DNA from: a virus
Strand: one strand, 5' to 3'
Length of the DNA stretch: 26,333 nucleotides
IMG/VR virus record: IMGVR_UViG_3300020312_000015
Location: 1 to 26,333 of that record
Shown here: positions 13,693 through 20,301 of the stretch, piece after piece
How positions within the stretch are numbered: the stretch's first letter is position 1
Layout: each line of letters opens with the position of its first letter
Notes under the pieces: generated by a model
What the model was told of the DNA's origin: nothing
The model's input: only the letters and a program-made list of their open reading frames with translations
Databases searched by the model: none
Position numbers and translations under genes: made by a program

Positions 13693-13947
13693 ATGGCTAC
13701 TTATCCTGTAATACACAAAGAGACTGGCGAGCAGAAAGAAGTCGCAATGAGCATCACACAATGGTCTAAGTGGTGCGAAGATAATCCCGATTGGCAGAGA
13801 GACTGGTCTGATCCATCAACAATGCCTGGTGTGGGTGAAGTTGGTGAGTGGAAAGACAAACTTAGAAAATCCAAACCTGGTTGGAATGAGGTCTTAGGAA
13901 GAGCTCAAAAAACAGGTCAAAATCGCCAAAAACTAACTCTCGATTAG
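13693..13947 (+). CDS. 84-aa protein, cyanophage-type, unknown function
   Basis: MATYPVIHKETGEQKEVAMS, then ITQWSKWCEDNPDWQRDWSDPSTMPG, GEVGEWKDKLRKSKPGWNEVLGRAQK and a basic end. The P-V-x-x-K-E-T-G-E-Q-K-E-V start and the D-N-P-D-W-x-R-D-W-S-D-P-S motif are familiar from small T4-like cyanophage proteins encoded next to phoH. The first part resembles the short N-terminal segment of FmdB-type regulatory proteins, but there is no zinc ribbon. Trp-rich and probably globular; function unknown. It is separated from the oxygenase array by 25 nt and from phoH by one base. Confidence 0.75.
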   Translation: MATYPVIHKETGEQKEVAMSITQWSKWCEDNPDWQRDWSDPSTMPGVGEVGEWKDKLRKSKPGWNEVLGRAQKTGQNRQKLTLD

Positions 13948-13948
13948 T

Positions 13949-14704
13949 ATGCCACGCAAAAGAAAAACTGCTTCAGTTGTCACTGGTATTGGCATGACTG
14001 CCAAACAGATGAGAAGAAAAAAACCAATTAATAGTGATTTTTTGGTTGACATTCAACCTCTAACAGATAACCAGACAAAATTCTTTGAAGAATATAAGAA
14101 TAACAAACACATTTTCGCATATGGTTGTGCAGGTACAGGTAAGACCTTTATCGCACTCTATAATGCCCTTAAAGAAGTGTTAGATCATACGACACCTTAT
14201 CAGAAGATCTATATGGTTAGATCTCTTGTAAGCACTCGTGAGATTGGTTTTCTTCCTGGTGATCATGAAGATAAATCTGCATTATATCAGATACCTTATA
14301 AGAACATGGTGAAATACATGTTCGAGATGTCTACCGATGCAGACTTTGAGATGTTATATGGTAATTTAAAGACTCAGGAGACAATTTCTTTCTGGAGTAC
14401 ATCTTTTATAAGAGGTACTACTCTTGATAATGCTATTGTAATAGTCGATGAATGCCAAAACTTGAATTTTCATGAATTAGATAGTATAATAACAAGAGTT
14501 GGAGAAGATACCAAAATCATGTTCTGTGGTGATGCTACTCAAAGTGACCTTACCAGAGATAAAGAAAGAAATGGTATCATTGACTTTATGAGAATCTTGC
14601 AACAGATGGAATCATTTTCATGTATCGAATTCGGTCTTGAAGATATAGTTCGTTCTGGATTGTGTAAAGAGTATCTAACTACCAAACACGCAATGTCTAT
14701 GTAA
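13949..14704 (+). CDS. phoH: PhoH-like P-loop ATPase
   Basis: 251 aa. After a basic N-terminus comes QPLTDNQTKFFEEYKNN, Walker A GCAGTGKT at residues 59-66, the PhoH block VRSLVSTREIGFLPGD, and Walker B IVIVDECQNL with D167-E168. MFCGDATQSDL and GIIDFMRIL follow, as in the PhoH/helicase-related fold. PhoH proteins are ATPases, possibly RNA- or DNA-acting; host copies belong to the Pho regulon, but phage copies are not clearly phosphate-linked. Almost all T4-like cyanophages carry it. It starts one base after the previous stop and ends sharing its last base with the next ATG (TAATG). Confidence 0.92.
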   Translation: MPRKRKTASVVTGIGMTAKQMRRKKPINSDFLVDIQPLTDNQTKFFEEYKNNKHIFAYGCAGTGKTFIALYNALKEVLDHTTPYQKIYMVRSLVSTREIGFLPGDHEDKSALYQIPYKNMVKYMFEMSTDADFEMLYGNLKTQETISFWSTSFIRGTTLDNAIVIVDECQNLNFHELDSIITRVGEDTKIMFCGDATQSDLTRDKERNGIIDFMRILQQMESFSCIEFGLEDIVRSGLCKEYLTTKHAMSM

Positions 14705-15381
14705 TGTTTAATCATGTATCAGCGAATCTCCCTCTATTAGAGAGAGAAACTATTGATGGTGTTAGATTTTATAAAGTTCCCAATGAGGATGAATTTTTAA
14801 AATTAGTATCAATCACTTCAGTGACTTCTCACTGGAGTAGAGAAAAGTTTGCTAAGTGGAGAAAAAAAGTCGGTGAGGAGAAAGCTAACGAGATTACTCG
14901 TAAAGCAACTGCTCGTGGAACCGACATGCATACCATGACAGAGCATTATCTATTGAATGAAGATCTTCCTAAGGTTGCACCTATGGGAGACATGTTATTT
15001 AAGATAGCTAAACCTACTCTTAATAATATTGATAATATTCATTCTCTAGAAGGATCTCTTTATAGTAAAGAGTTAGGTGTTGCTGGTACTGTTGACTGTA
15101 TAGCAGAGTATAATGGTGAATTAGCAGTCATTGACTTTAAGACTTCTAAAGCACCTAAACCACGAGAGTGGATTGAAGGATACTTTGTACAGGCAGCAGC
15201 ATATGCATGTATGTATTATGAACTAACAGGTATTGCTGTTAAGAAACTGGTCATTATTATGGCATGTGAAGACGGTGAATGTGTAGTTTATGAAGAGTAT
15301 GATAAGTTGAAATATATGAGATTACTTGTTACTTACATTGAAAACTTCCTAACCACCCAATTACAACTACATGGAAAATGA
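14704..15381 (+). CDS. PD-(D/E)XK exonuclease
   Basis: 225 aa. SITSVTSHWSREKFAKWRKKVGEEKAN and ARGTDMHTMTEHYL form the helical N-terminal part with the conserved RGT.(M/V)H motif. GVAGTVDCIAEYNGELAVIDFKTSK contains the catalytic D...(D)xK core, and QAAAYACMY follows as the usual Q-x-x-x-Y helix. This is the RecB-like/Cas4-like nuclease group that T4-like cyanophages carry beside phoH, similar to mitochondrial MGME1. It probably processes DNA ends in recombination, replication or host DNA breakdown. The start overlaps phoH by one base; the end overlaps gp33 by 11 nt. Confidence 0.85.
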   Translation: MFNHVSANLPLLERETIDGVRFYKVPNEDEFLKLVSITSVTSHWSREKFAKWRKKVGEEKANEITRKATARGTDMHTMTEHYLLNEDLPKVAPMGDMLFKIAKPTLNNIDNIHSLEGSLYSKELGVAGTVDCIAEYNGELAVIDFKTSKAPKPREWIEGYFVQAAAYACMYYELTGIAVKKLVIIMACEDGECVVYEEYDKLKYMRLLVTYIENFLTTQLQLHGK

Positions 15382-15625
15382 ATTTACAGCAGCCTTAGGC
15401 AAAAAGTTTATGAACCCTGCTAAATTTGCAGTGGAAATTGAAAATCTTGTCAAAAAGGAAAAACTTAATTATATTGATGCTATTGTTCTTTATTGTGAAG
15501 AAAATAACATCGAGATTGATTCTATTACTAAGTTAATTTCTAAACCTTTAAAGGAAAAACTTAAGTGTGATGCACAACAGTTAAATTTCATGAAGAAAAC
15601 TACTCGTGCTAAATTGCCATTATGA
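15371..15625 (+). CDS. 33: Late transcription co-activator gp33 homologue
   Basis: 84 aa. FAVEIENLVKKEKLNYIDAIVLYCEENNIEIDSITKLISKPLKEKL is the conserved gp33 helix pair (Y-I/M-D-A-(I/V)-(V/L)-x-x-C-E). The end KLKCDAQQLNFMKKTTRAKLPL resembles the gp33 tail, which in T4 contacts the sliding clamp. In T4, gp33 bridges RNA polymerase beta flap and the gp45 clamp to activate late promoters read by gp55. Its presence fits the TATAAATA-type boxes elsewhere in the window. It overlaps the exonuclease by 11 nt and the next gene by 4 nt. Cyanophage gp33 proteins are shorter than the T4 one (112 aa), so the length is normal. Confidence 0.82.
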   Translation: MENEFTAALGKKFMNPAKFAVEIENLVKKEKLNYIDAIVLYCEENNIEIDSITKLISKPLKEKLKCDAQQLNFMKKTTRAKLPL

Positions 15626-16179
15626 AAAGACTTCGGAATCCAGAGACTATTAATTATTTAAATTTTAAGAAATGGGCTACTGGGTCTGAATGCTTGTGGT
15701 CATATATTCCATCGGCAACTCCTAATTACGAAGATCCAACAGAGATTGAAGGTGAGCAGAAAAATTTACCTTTTTATACTAGAACAATATTAAAGAGACC
15801 AGAGAATGAGTTTCGTTATCCTAGATTAGAGCATTCTGATTCTGAAGAAGCTCATAGAGTTATTGAAGTATTAAATGAGATATTAGATTTTAATAATATT
15901 AAGATGTCAAGTTATCTTAGGATATCACTTAATTGTGTTCATCCTGAGAAGGAAATTTATAATACATTACCACATATAGATCATAGTTACCCTCATGGCA
16001 ATATAATAATATACTTGACAGATGCTGGTGGCAAAACTTATGTTAAAAACGAAGAGACTTCTAAGTATGAGGGGTATGATCCAATAGAAGATGATGTGGT
16101 TTTGTTTAGCGGTAAGCATTTTATGCAGAATCCTTTAAAGAAGAGAAGAGTTATTTTGGTTTCTACTATACTTCCATGA
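15622..16179 (+). CDS. 2OG-Fe(II) oxygenase-like protein
   Basis: 185 aa. NTLPHIDHSYPHGNIIIYLTDAGG carries the HxD pair (H118, D120). EDDVVLFSGKHFMQNPLKKRRVILVSTIL provides the distal His (H166) and the 2OG-binding Arg (R175 or R176), in the order expected for Fe(II)/2-oxoglutarate dioxygenases. It is not a copy of the 11663-13667 set. The substrate is unknown. It sits between gp33 and the DUF1825/gp32 genes, overlapping gp33 by 4 nt and the next oxygenase by 4 nt, so it looks like an accessory insertion into the conserved replication block. Confidence 0.7.
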   Translation: MKRLRNPETINYLNFKKWATGSECLWSYIPSATPNYEDPTEIEGEQKNLPFYTRTILKRPENEFRYPRLEHSDSEEAHRVIEVLNEILDFNNIKMSSYLRISLNCVHPEKEIYNTLPHIDHSYPHGNIIIYLTDAGGKTYVKNEETSKYEGYDPIEDDVVLFSGKHFMQNPLKKRRVILVSTILP

Positions 16180-16772
16180 GTACTCATCCTTGGTTTCCTA
16201 TACCAGTATATTCTGGAAAAGCAGTTGGTGATGAATATAAAAATATTCAGAAAGAACTATCTAGCATTTATGATGATTTAGAGTTTCGTCAAAATCCTAA
16301 TTGGACAGATGATACTAATGATCTGAGTGTGGGTAAAAGTGGGGAAATATTTGGTGACTGTATTCTATCAGAAAGAAAGTGTAATCATATGCTATCTTTT
16401 ATTAATTCTAGTGTAATACAGTACCTTAATGATCTTGGTGCAAAATCTAAAGAGTATGTTATTACAGAATCGTGGTTGACTAGAACTACAAAAGGTAAGT
16501 ATGCACATTTACATGATCATAACTTATGTGATATCTCTGGAGTATATTATTACAAAACTAATGGTAAAGATGGTAATATAATGTTTCCAAATTATCTTAG
16601 GCAATTCGGGTCTAATTATGTGATAGGACAGGTATCTAATTCTATTTCATCATTGCTATTAGAGCAAGGTGTAATAGGACTTTGGCCATCAATGTTGATG
16701 CATAATACCGAACCTAATACTACTGATAATGATCGGGTAAGCGTAAGTTTTAATATCAAATTTGTGGTATAA
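16176..16772 (+). CDS. 2OG-Fe(II) oxygenase-like protein (PF13759/TIGR02466 type)
   Basis: 198 aa. HPWFPIPVYSGKA is the typical start of this group. ESWLTRTTKGKYAHLHDHN (H111, H113, D114, H115) and CDISGVYYYKTNGKDGNIMF form the metal-binding strand region. GLWPSMLMHNTEPNTTDNDRVSVSFN supplies the distal H176 and R187. The block order W..R...G.Y...H.H.......SGVYY matches cyanophage 2OG-Fe(II) oxygenases that are often annotated without a substrate. It overlaps the previous oxygenase by ATGA. A promoter (-10 at 16768) and a late box lie at and just after its 3' end. Confidence 0.8.
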   Translation: MSTHPWFPIPVYSGKAVGDEYKNIQKELSSIYDDLEFRQNPNWTDDTNDLSVGKSGEIFGDCILSERKCNHMLSFINSSVIQYLNDLGAKSKEYVITESWLTRTTKGKYAHLHDHNLCDISGVYYYKTNGKDGNIMFPNYLRQFGSNYVIGQVSNSISSLLLEQGVIGLWPSMLMHNTEPNTTDNDRVSVSFNIKFVV

Positions 16773-16773
16773 T
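16765..16773 (+). promoter_or_regulatory. Extended -10 promoter (TGGTATAAT)
   Basis: TGn plus TATAAT, with no good -35. It spans the end of the upstream oxygenase and lies 31 nt before the DUF1825 ATG. The same TGGTATAAT is found before ho1. Confidence 0.5.
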
Positions 16774-16776
16774 GCA

Positions 16777-16784
16777 GATAAATA
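16777..16784 (+). promoter_or_regulatory. T4-type late promoter box (GATAAATA)
   Basis: The same CAGATAAATA sequence as at 4628-4637, 20 nt before the DUF1825 ATG. Together with the extended -10 box just upstream it suggests both early and late transcription. Confidence 0.55.
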
Positions 16785-16804
16785 AAGGTGTTCAGAGAGG
16801 ATTT

Positions 16805-17143
16805 ATGTCTGATTTTTTCGATTCCGAATTCGTTCAAGACGAGATGGAAACAATTAATGAGATGCAAGAGGAAATTTATTCACAAGTGTTTAAATTCCCC
16901 ACACTTCCTCGTGATGAGCAACTAGAGCATTTAGAAATGTTGGATGATTTGCTTGAAAAACAGCAGGTTCTCTATACTCGTATGAAGCTCTCTGATGATC
17001 CTCGTGCTAAGGAGATGGCTGACAATGTTCGGAAATCTGCTATAGTAATGGGGTTCCCTAAGGATGTCGATTGTAATCTCTTGTTTTCCAACATGAGAAA
17101 AACTCTCGATAATGTCCGTAAGGGTATTGACAAAGCAGTATGA
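16805..17143 (+). CDS. DUF1825 family protein
   Basis: 112 aa from ATG 16805, preceded by AGAGAGGA; the frame is open from 16772 but that adds only leader sequence. MSDFFDSEFVQDEMETINEMQEEIYSQVFKFPTLPRDEQLEHLEMLDDLLEKQ and the LYTRMKLSDDPRAKEMADN... segment match DUF1825, a helical family almost limited to cyanobacteria and their phages. Function is unknown. An uncharged core with acidic helices suggests a coiled-coil bundle. It lies directly before gp32, and the gp32 promoter is within its last codons. Such host-type small proteins next to gp32 are typical of T4-like cyanophages. Confidence 0.85.
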   Translation: MSDFFDSEFVQDEMETINEMQEEIYSQVFKFPTLPRDEQLEHLEMLDDLLEKQQVLYTRMKLSDDPRAKEMADNVRKSAIVMGFPKDVDCNLLFSNMRKTLDNVRKGIDKAV

Positions 17144-17155
17144 GCGGCTTATAAT
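17127..17155 (+). promoter_or_regulatory. Consensus sigma70 promoter for gp32
   Basis: TTGACA (17127-17132), exactly 17 nt, then TATAAT (17150-17155): both hexamers are perfect. It overlaps the end of the DUF1825 gene. The predicted start near 17162 would give a 34-nt gp32 leader. It is the strongest host-type promoter in the window. Confidence 0.85.
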
Positions 17156-17161
17156 AGACTC

Positions 17162-17194
17162 ACACAAGCCAAATCCAATTACACAGGCCAAATC
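17162..17194 (+). repeat. Twin 14-nt repeat filling the gp32 leader
   Basis: ACACAAGCCAAATC (17162-17175) and ACACAGGCCAAATC (17181-17194) match at 13 of 14 positions, 19 nt apart. The second ends one base before the gp32 ATG and covers the weak AGG ribosome-binding site. The predicted transcript starts at the first copy. Candidate site for gp32 autogenous translational control. Confidence 0.6.
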
Positions 17195-17195
17195 T

Positions 17196-18050
17196 ATGTC
17201 TTTCGCATCACTTAAAAAACAATCGTCTCTTGGCAGTCTAACTGCTAAACTTGTTAAAGAGGTTGAAAAAACCAATTCAGCAAATAAAGGAGATGACCGT
17301 CTCTGGAAACCAGAAGTTGATAAAGCAGGTAACGGATACGCAGTAATTCGTTTTCTACCAGCACCTGATGGAGAAGATCTTCCTTGGGTAAAACTATACT
17401 CTCATGCTTTTCAAGGACCAGGTGGATGGTACATTGAGAATTCACTAACTACAGTAAATCAAAAAGATCCTTGCTCAGAGTTTAACACTAGTCTTTGGAA
17501 CAGTGGTATTGAATCTGATAAGCAGATTGCTCGTAATCAAAAGCGTAAGCTTTCTTACTATGCTAACATCTATGTTGTAAAAGATCCTGCTAATCCTTCT
17601 AATGAAGGTCAGGTATTCTTGTACAAGTTTGGTAAGAAGATCTTTGATAAGATCATGGGTGCAATGCAACCAGAATTCGAGGATGAGACACCTATCAACC
17701 CATTCGATTTCTGGCAAGGTGCAGACTTTAAGGTTAAGATTAAGAAGGTAGCAGGTTTCTGGAACTATGATAGTTCTGAGTTTGCTGCTCCTAAACCACT
17801 CCTTAAGGATGATGATGCTTTAGAAGCACTCTGGAAGAAAGAGTACTCATTGCAGGAACTAGTTTCTGCTGATAAGTTCAAATCTTATGATGAACTTAAG
17901 AAGCGTCTTGAAGCAGTTTTGAAACTCAATGCTGCACCTGCTCGTCAAGTAGCAGAAGAAGTTGCTAACGAAGAGGTTGAAGAAGTTGCAGCAGCACCTG
18001 CAGCAGAAGACGATGCTCTATCATATTTTCAACAGTTAGCTGAAGAATGA
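17196..18050 (+). CDS. 32: Single-stranded DNA-binding protein gp32
   Basis: 284 aa from ATG 17196; the frame is open upstream from 17112, but MSFASLKKQSSLGSLTAKL is the normal gp32 start. The N-terminal basic B-domain-like KLVKEVEK is followed by the OB-fold core with AVIRFLPAPDGEDLPWVKLYSHAFQGPGGWYIENS, KDPCSEFNTSLWNSG, RNQKRKLSYYANIYVVKDPANP and FLYKFGKKIFDKI. The C-terminus is Ala/Glu-rich and acidic (EEVEEVAAAPAAEDD), as needed for binding replication partners. Of the T4 zinc ligands (His and three Cys) only one Cys and one His are apparent, so the zinc site is probably lost. Stop overlaps the carbamoyltransferase start by ATGA. Confidence 0.95.
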   Translation: MSFASLKKQSSLGSLTAKLVKEVEKTNSANKGDDRLWKPEVDKAGNGYAVIRFLPAPDGEDLPWVKLYSHAFQGPGGWYIENSLTTVNQKDPCSEFNTSLWNSGIESDKQIARNQKRKLSYYANIYVVKDPANPSNEGQVFLYKFGKKIFDKIMGAMQPEFEDETPINPFDFWQGADFKVKIKKVAGFWNYDSSEFAAPKPLLKDDDALEALWKKEYSLQELVSADKFKSYDELKKRLEAVLKLNAAPARQVAEEVANEEVEEVAAAPAAEDDALSYFQQLAEE

Positions 18051-19717
18051 ATATCGTAGGAATCTATGGTGCATTTGATTGGGATGCCAATCATGGCAAA
18101 CTCACTGATTATTTTAGCGTAGATTCTGTAGAAAGTACATCCTGGTCTCACGACTCAGGGTGTACTCTTTTTATGGATGGAAAGCATATTTGTAGTATCA
18201 GCGAAGAAAGAATTTCACGGACAAAGTATGATGGAAATTACCCAAAGAATTCTATCGATCTATGTTTAGATAAAGGTGGTATTCATAGAAGAGATATAGA
18301 TCTAGTATATTTTGTACCAACTCATCATTTTATTTGCTTCCAACAAATTAAAAGTGGTTTGGCAAATAAGATTTTAAAACAATCATTTCCTAAGGCAGAG
18401 ATTAGATTTACAGGACATCATCTTGCACATGCAGCTTCTACTGTCTTTACATCAGATTTTAATGAAGGTACTTTTCTAACCTTTGATGGTGGTGGATCTG
18501 CTATTCAAGATCCAACTAGAGATTATGTTGATCATATTGAGAATAATTCTATAGGATACTTTAATAAGAAGAAGCGTATCTTTAGATTTTATAATATGTT
18601 CGAGCATCAATATAATAATTTCGGACAGTTATATCAGAGTGTAGCATCAAAAATTTATCAGAAGAAGACAGGTGAAGAAATAAAACACTGGGAAGGTATC
18701 ACTGCCTCTAATGGTAAGATAATGGGATTGTCTGCATATGGTACACCAGGTGATCATCCTAAAGGATATGAAGTAACTGAACATTCTATTCCTTATATTA
18801 ATTTTGCTGCATTTGCTGAGAAATCAGATTATTATCACGAGAAGTTATGTGATATGATGTCACCTGAGGATGCTGCATATTATCTTCAGAGAACTTTTGA
18901 GGATGGAATGTTAGATCTTCTTAAATCTTTAAGGAAAGGTCATTTAGATAAGAATACTTGTTTTGCTGGTGGAGTCTTTCTTAATGTTTTAGGTAATACC
19001 CTTATTAAAGAGAGTGGTATCTTTGAAGATATCCATATACCACCATTTACAGATGACTCTGGTGTGCATTTTGGTGCTGCTATATGGGGATGTTATGAGA
19101 ATGAAGAAGATATATCTTTACCAGATAATCTTGCTCTTTTAGGTAGAGATTTCCATAATGATGAAATAGTACAGTATCTTGATATGTTTGATCTTTCTTA
19201 TAGGGACTATGACATAGATATTGTTGCAGATCTTATTAAGGATAATAAAATTGTTGCTTGGTTCCAAGGTAGATCAGAGGCAGGACCAAGGGCATTGGGA
19301 TCTAGATCGATCTTTATGAGTCCTACCAGAGCTGAAAATAAAGACATTTTGAATAAGAGAGTAAAGCATAGAGATCACTGGAGACCTTTTGCTGGTACGA
19401 TATTAGAGGATCGTGTAGGAGAATATTTCTTAGAGGCATATACTAGTCCTTATATGCTATATTCTCAGCATTCTACAACTGATGAGATACCTGCGATTAC
19501 TCATGAAGATAGGACTTGTAGGATTCAAACAGTCAATCAGGATCAGAATCCTAGGGTACATGATCTCTTGACTAGATTGGATCCTCCTGTTATACTTAAT
19601 ACATCATTTAATGATAATGGAGAACCTATAATAGATTCACCTTATGATGCTGTTCGGGCATTTACCCATTTGGATATTGACCATATGGTAATTGGTGATT
19701 TTATTGTAGATAAATAA
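18047..19717 (+). CDS. Carbamoyltransferase (NodU/CmcH/TobZ family), divergent third copy
   Basis: 556 aa. SHDSGCTLFMDGK and SEERISRTKYDG form the N-terminal block. GHHLAHAAS (H124, H125, H128) is the HHxxHA motif. TFDGGGSAI, SNGKIMGLSAYG and FAGGVFLNVLGN follow. AWFQGRSEAGPRALGSRS is the carbamoyl-phosphate site, then HWRPFAGTIL, CRIQTVNQDQN and LNTSFNDNGEPI. All core motifs are intact. It is clearly divergent from the 1342 copy (different N-terminal length, and FN.NGEP retained). It is coupled to gp32 by ATGA. The acceptor is unknown: cell-surface or virion sugar, or a small metabolite. Confidence 0.92.
   Translation: MNIVGIYGAFDWDANHGKLTDYFSVDSVESTSWSHDSGCTLFMDGKHICSISEERISRTKYDGNYPKNSIDLCLDKGGIHRRDIDLVYFVPTHHFICFQQIKSGLANKILKQSFPKAEIRFTGHHLAHAASTVFTSDFNEGTFLTFDGGGSAIQDPTRDYVDHIENNSIGYFNKKKRIFRFYNMFEHQYNNFGQLYQSVASKIYQKKTGEEIKHWEGITASNGKIMGLSAYGTPGDHPKGYEVTEHSIPYINFAAFAEKSDYYHEKLCDMMSPEDAAYYLQRTFEDGMLDLLKSLRKGHLDKNTCFAGGVFLNVLGNTLIKESGIFEDIHIPPFTDDSGVHFGAAIWGCYENEEDISLPDNLALLGRDFHNDEIVQYLDMFDLSYRDYDIDIVADLIKDNKIVAWFQGRSEAGPRALGSRSIFMSPTRAENKDILNKRVKHRDHWRPFAGTILEDRVGEYFLEAYTSPYMLYSQHSTTDEIPAITHEDRTCRIQTVNQDQNPRVHDLLTRLDPPVILNTSFNDNGEPIIDSPYDAVRAFTHLDIDHMVIGDFIVDK
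19709..19716 (+). promoter_or_regulatory. T4-type late promoter box (GATAAATA)
   Basis: One mismatch to TATAAATA, overlapping the TAA stop of the carbamoyltransferase (19715-19717) and 24 nt before the next ATG. The same stop-codon-overlap arrangement occurs at 7648. Confidence 0.6.
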
Positions 19718-19740
19718 ATCAGAACTATTATTTTTGAGAC

Positions 19741-19896
19741 ATGGCTTTTTCGGCAACTCATTATATTGTTAATTACAAAACAGGTAACTCTGACAAGAGC
19801 ATAGAAATCTATGCTACTAGTGCTGCTGATGCAGAAACTAAACTTAAGAAAAAGTTTCCTGACGCTACAAGCATTGTTGCTTCTGTTGTAAACTAA
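19741..19896 (+). CDS. Small 51-aa protein, unknown function
   Basis: ATG 19741 to TAA 19894: MAFSATHYIVNYKTGNSDKS, then IEIYATSAADAETKLKKKFPDATSIVASVVN. The pattern strand-strand-helix-strand (YIVNYKTG; IEIYA; AADAETKLKKKF; SIVASVV) looks like a tiny ferredoxin-like or DUF-type fold, known from short phage proteins with the A-x-x-A-x-x-K-L/V-K-x-x-F-P motif. Function is not known. It follows a late promoter box, and its stop codon overlaps the next ATG (TAATG). Confidence 0.65.
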   Translation: MAFSATHYIVNYKTGNSDKSIEIYATSAADAETKLKKKFPDATSIVASVVN

Positions 19897-20300
19897 TGTC
19901 ACGCAATAAAATTATCGCATATGCCGATGCTAACGGCAAGTGTAGAGTAGTAATCCCTACAATGGATTGTGCTCTATCCGATGATGATGTTATTGCAAAG
20001 GATATCCCTACATCGGATTATTCTGTCATTGATCCTGCGGATTTACCCTCTAAGGAGTTTAGATCTGCATGGCAGTACAATCATGGCAGTAAGACTGTTA
20101 CAGCAGATCTTGCTACAGCAAAGACACTTACTACTGAGATATTGGAAGCTAAGTTTCTTGCTACAAAGAAAGAAAATGCAGATATACAGTCAATAGCAGA
20201 CATGAAGGGAGAATCTGCTTCTCTTAAATCAAATCCCTCAGTACCATATACAACTATTAATAACGCTACTACTATATCTGAATTAGAAGCATTGATTTGA
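19896..20300 (+). CDS. Conserved-looking phage protein, possible tail-fibre-assembly-type
   Basis: 134 aa. MSRNKIIAYADANGKCRVVIP, then KDIPTSDYSVIDPADLPSKEFRSAWQYNHGSKTVTADLATAKTLTTEIL and a polar helix with a Thr/Ser-rich end. The Y-A-D-x-x-G-x-x-x-V-V-I-P start and the D-Y-x-V-I-D-x-x-x-L-P...F-x-x-A-W motif recur in small cyanophage proteins near structural genes. The A-W...V-x-x-D-L-x-x-A-K layout resembles phage tail-fibre assembly proteins. No membrane segment. Expressed with the 51-aa gene (TAATG). The role is inferred only from layout. Confidence 0.6.
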   Translation: MSRNKIIAYADANGKCRVVIPTMDCALSDDDVIAKDIPTSDYSVIDPADLPSKEFRSAWQYNHGSKTVTADLATAKTLTTEILEAKFLATKKENADIQSIADMKGESASLKSNPSVPYTTINNATTISELEALI

Positions 20301-20301
20301 C

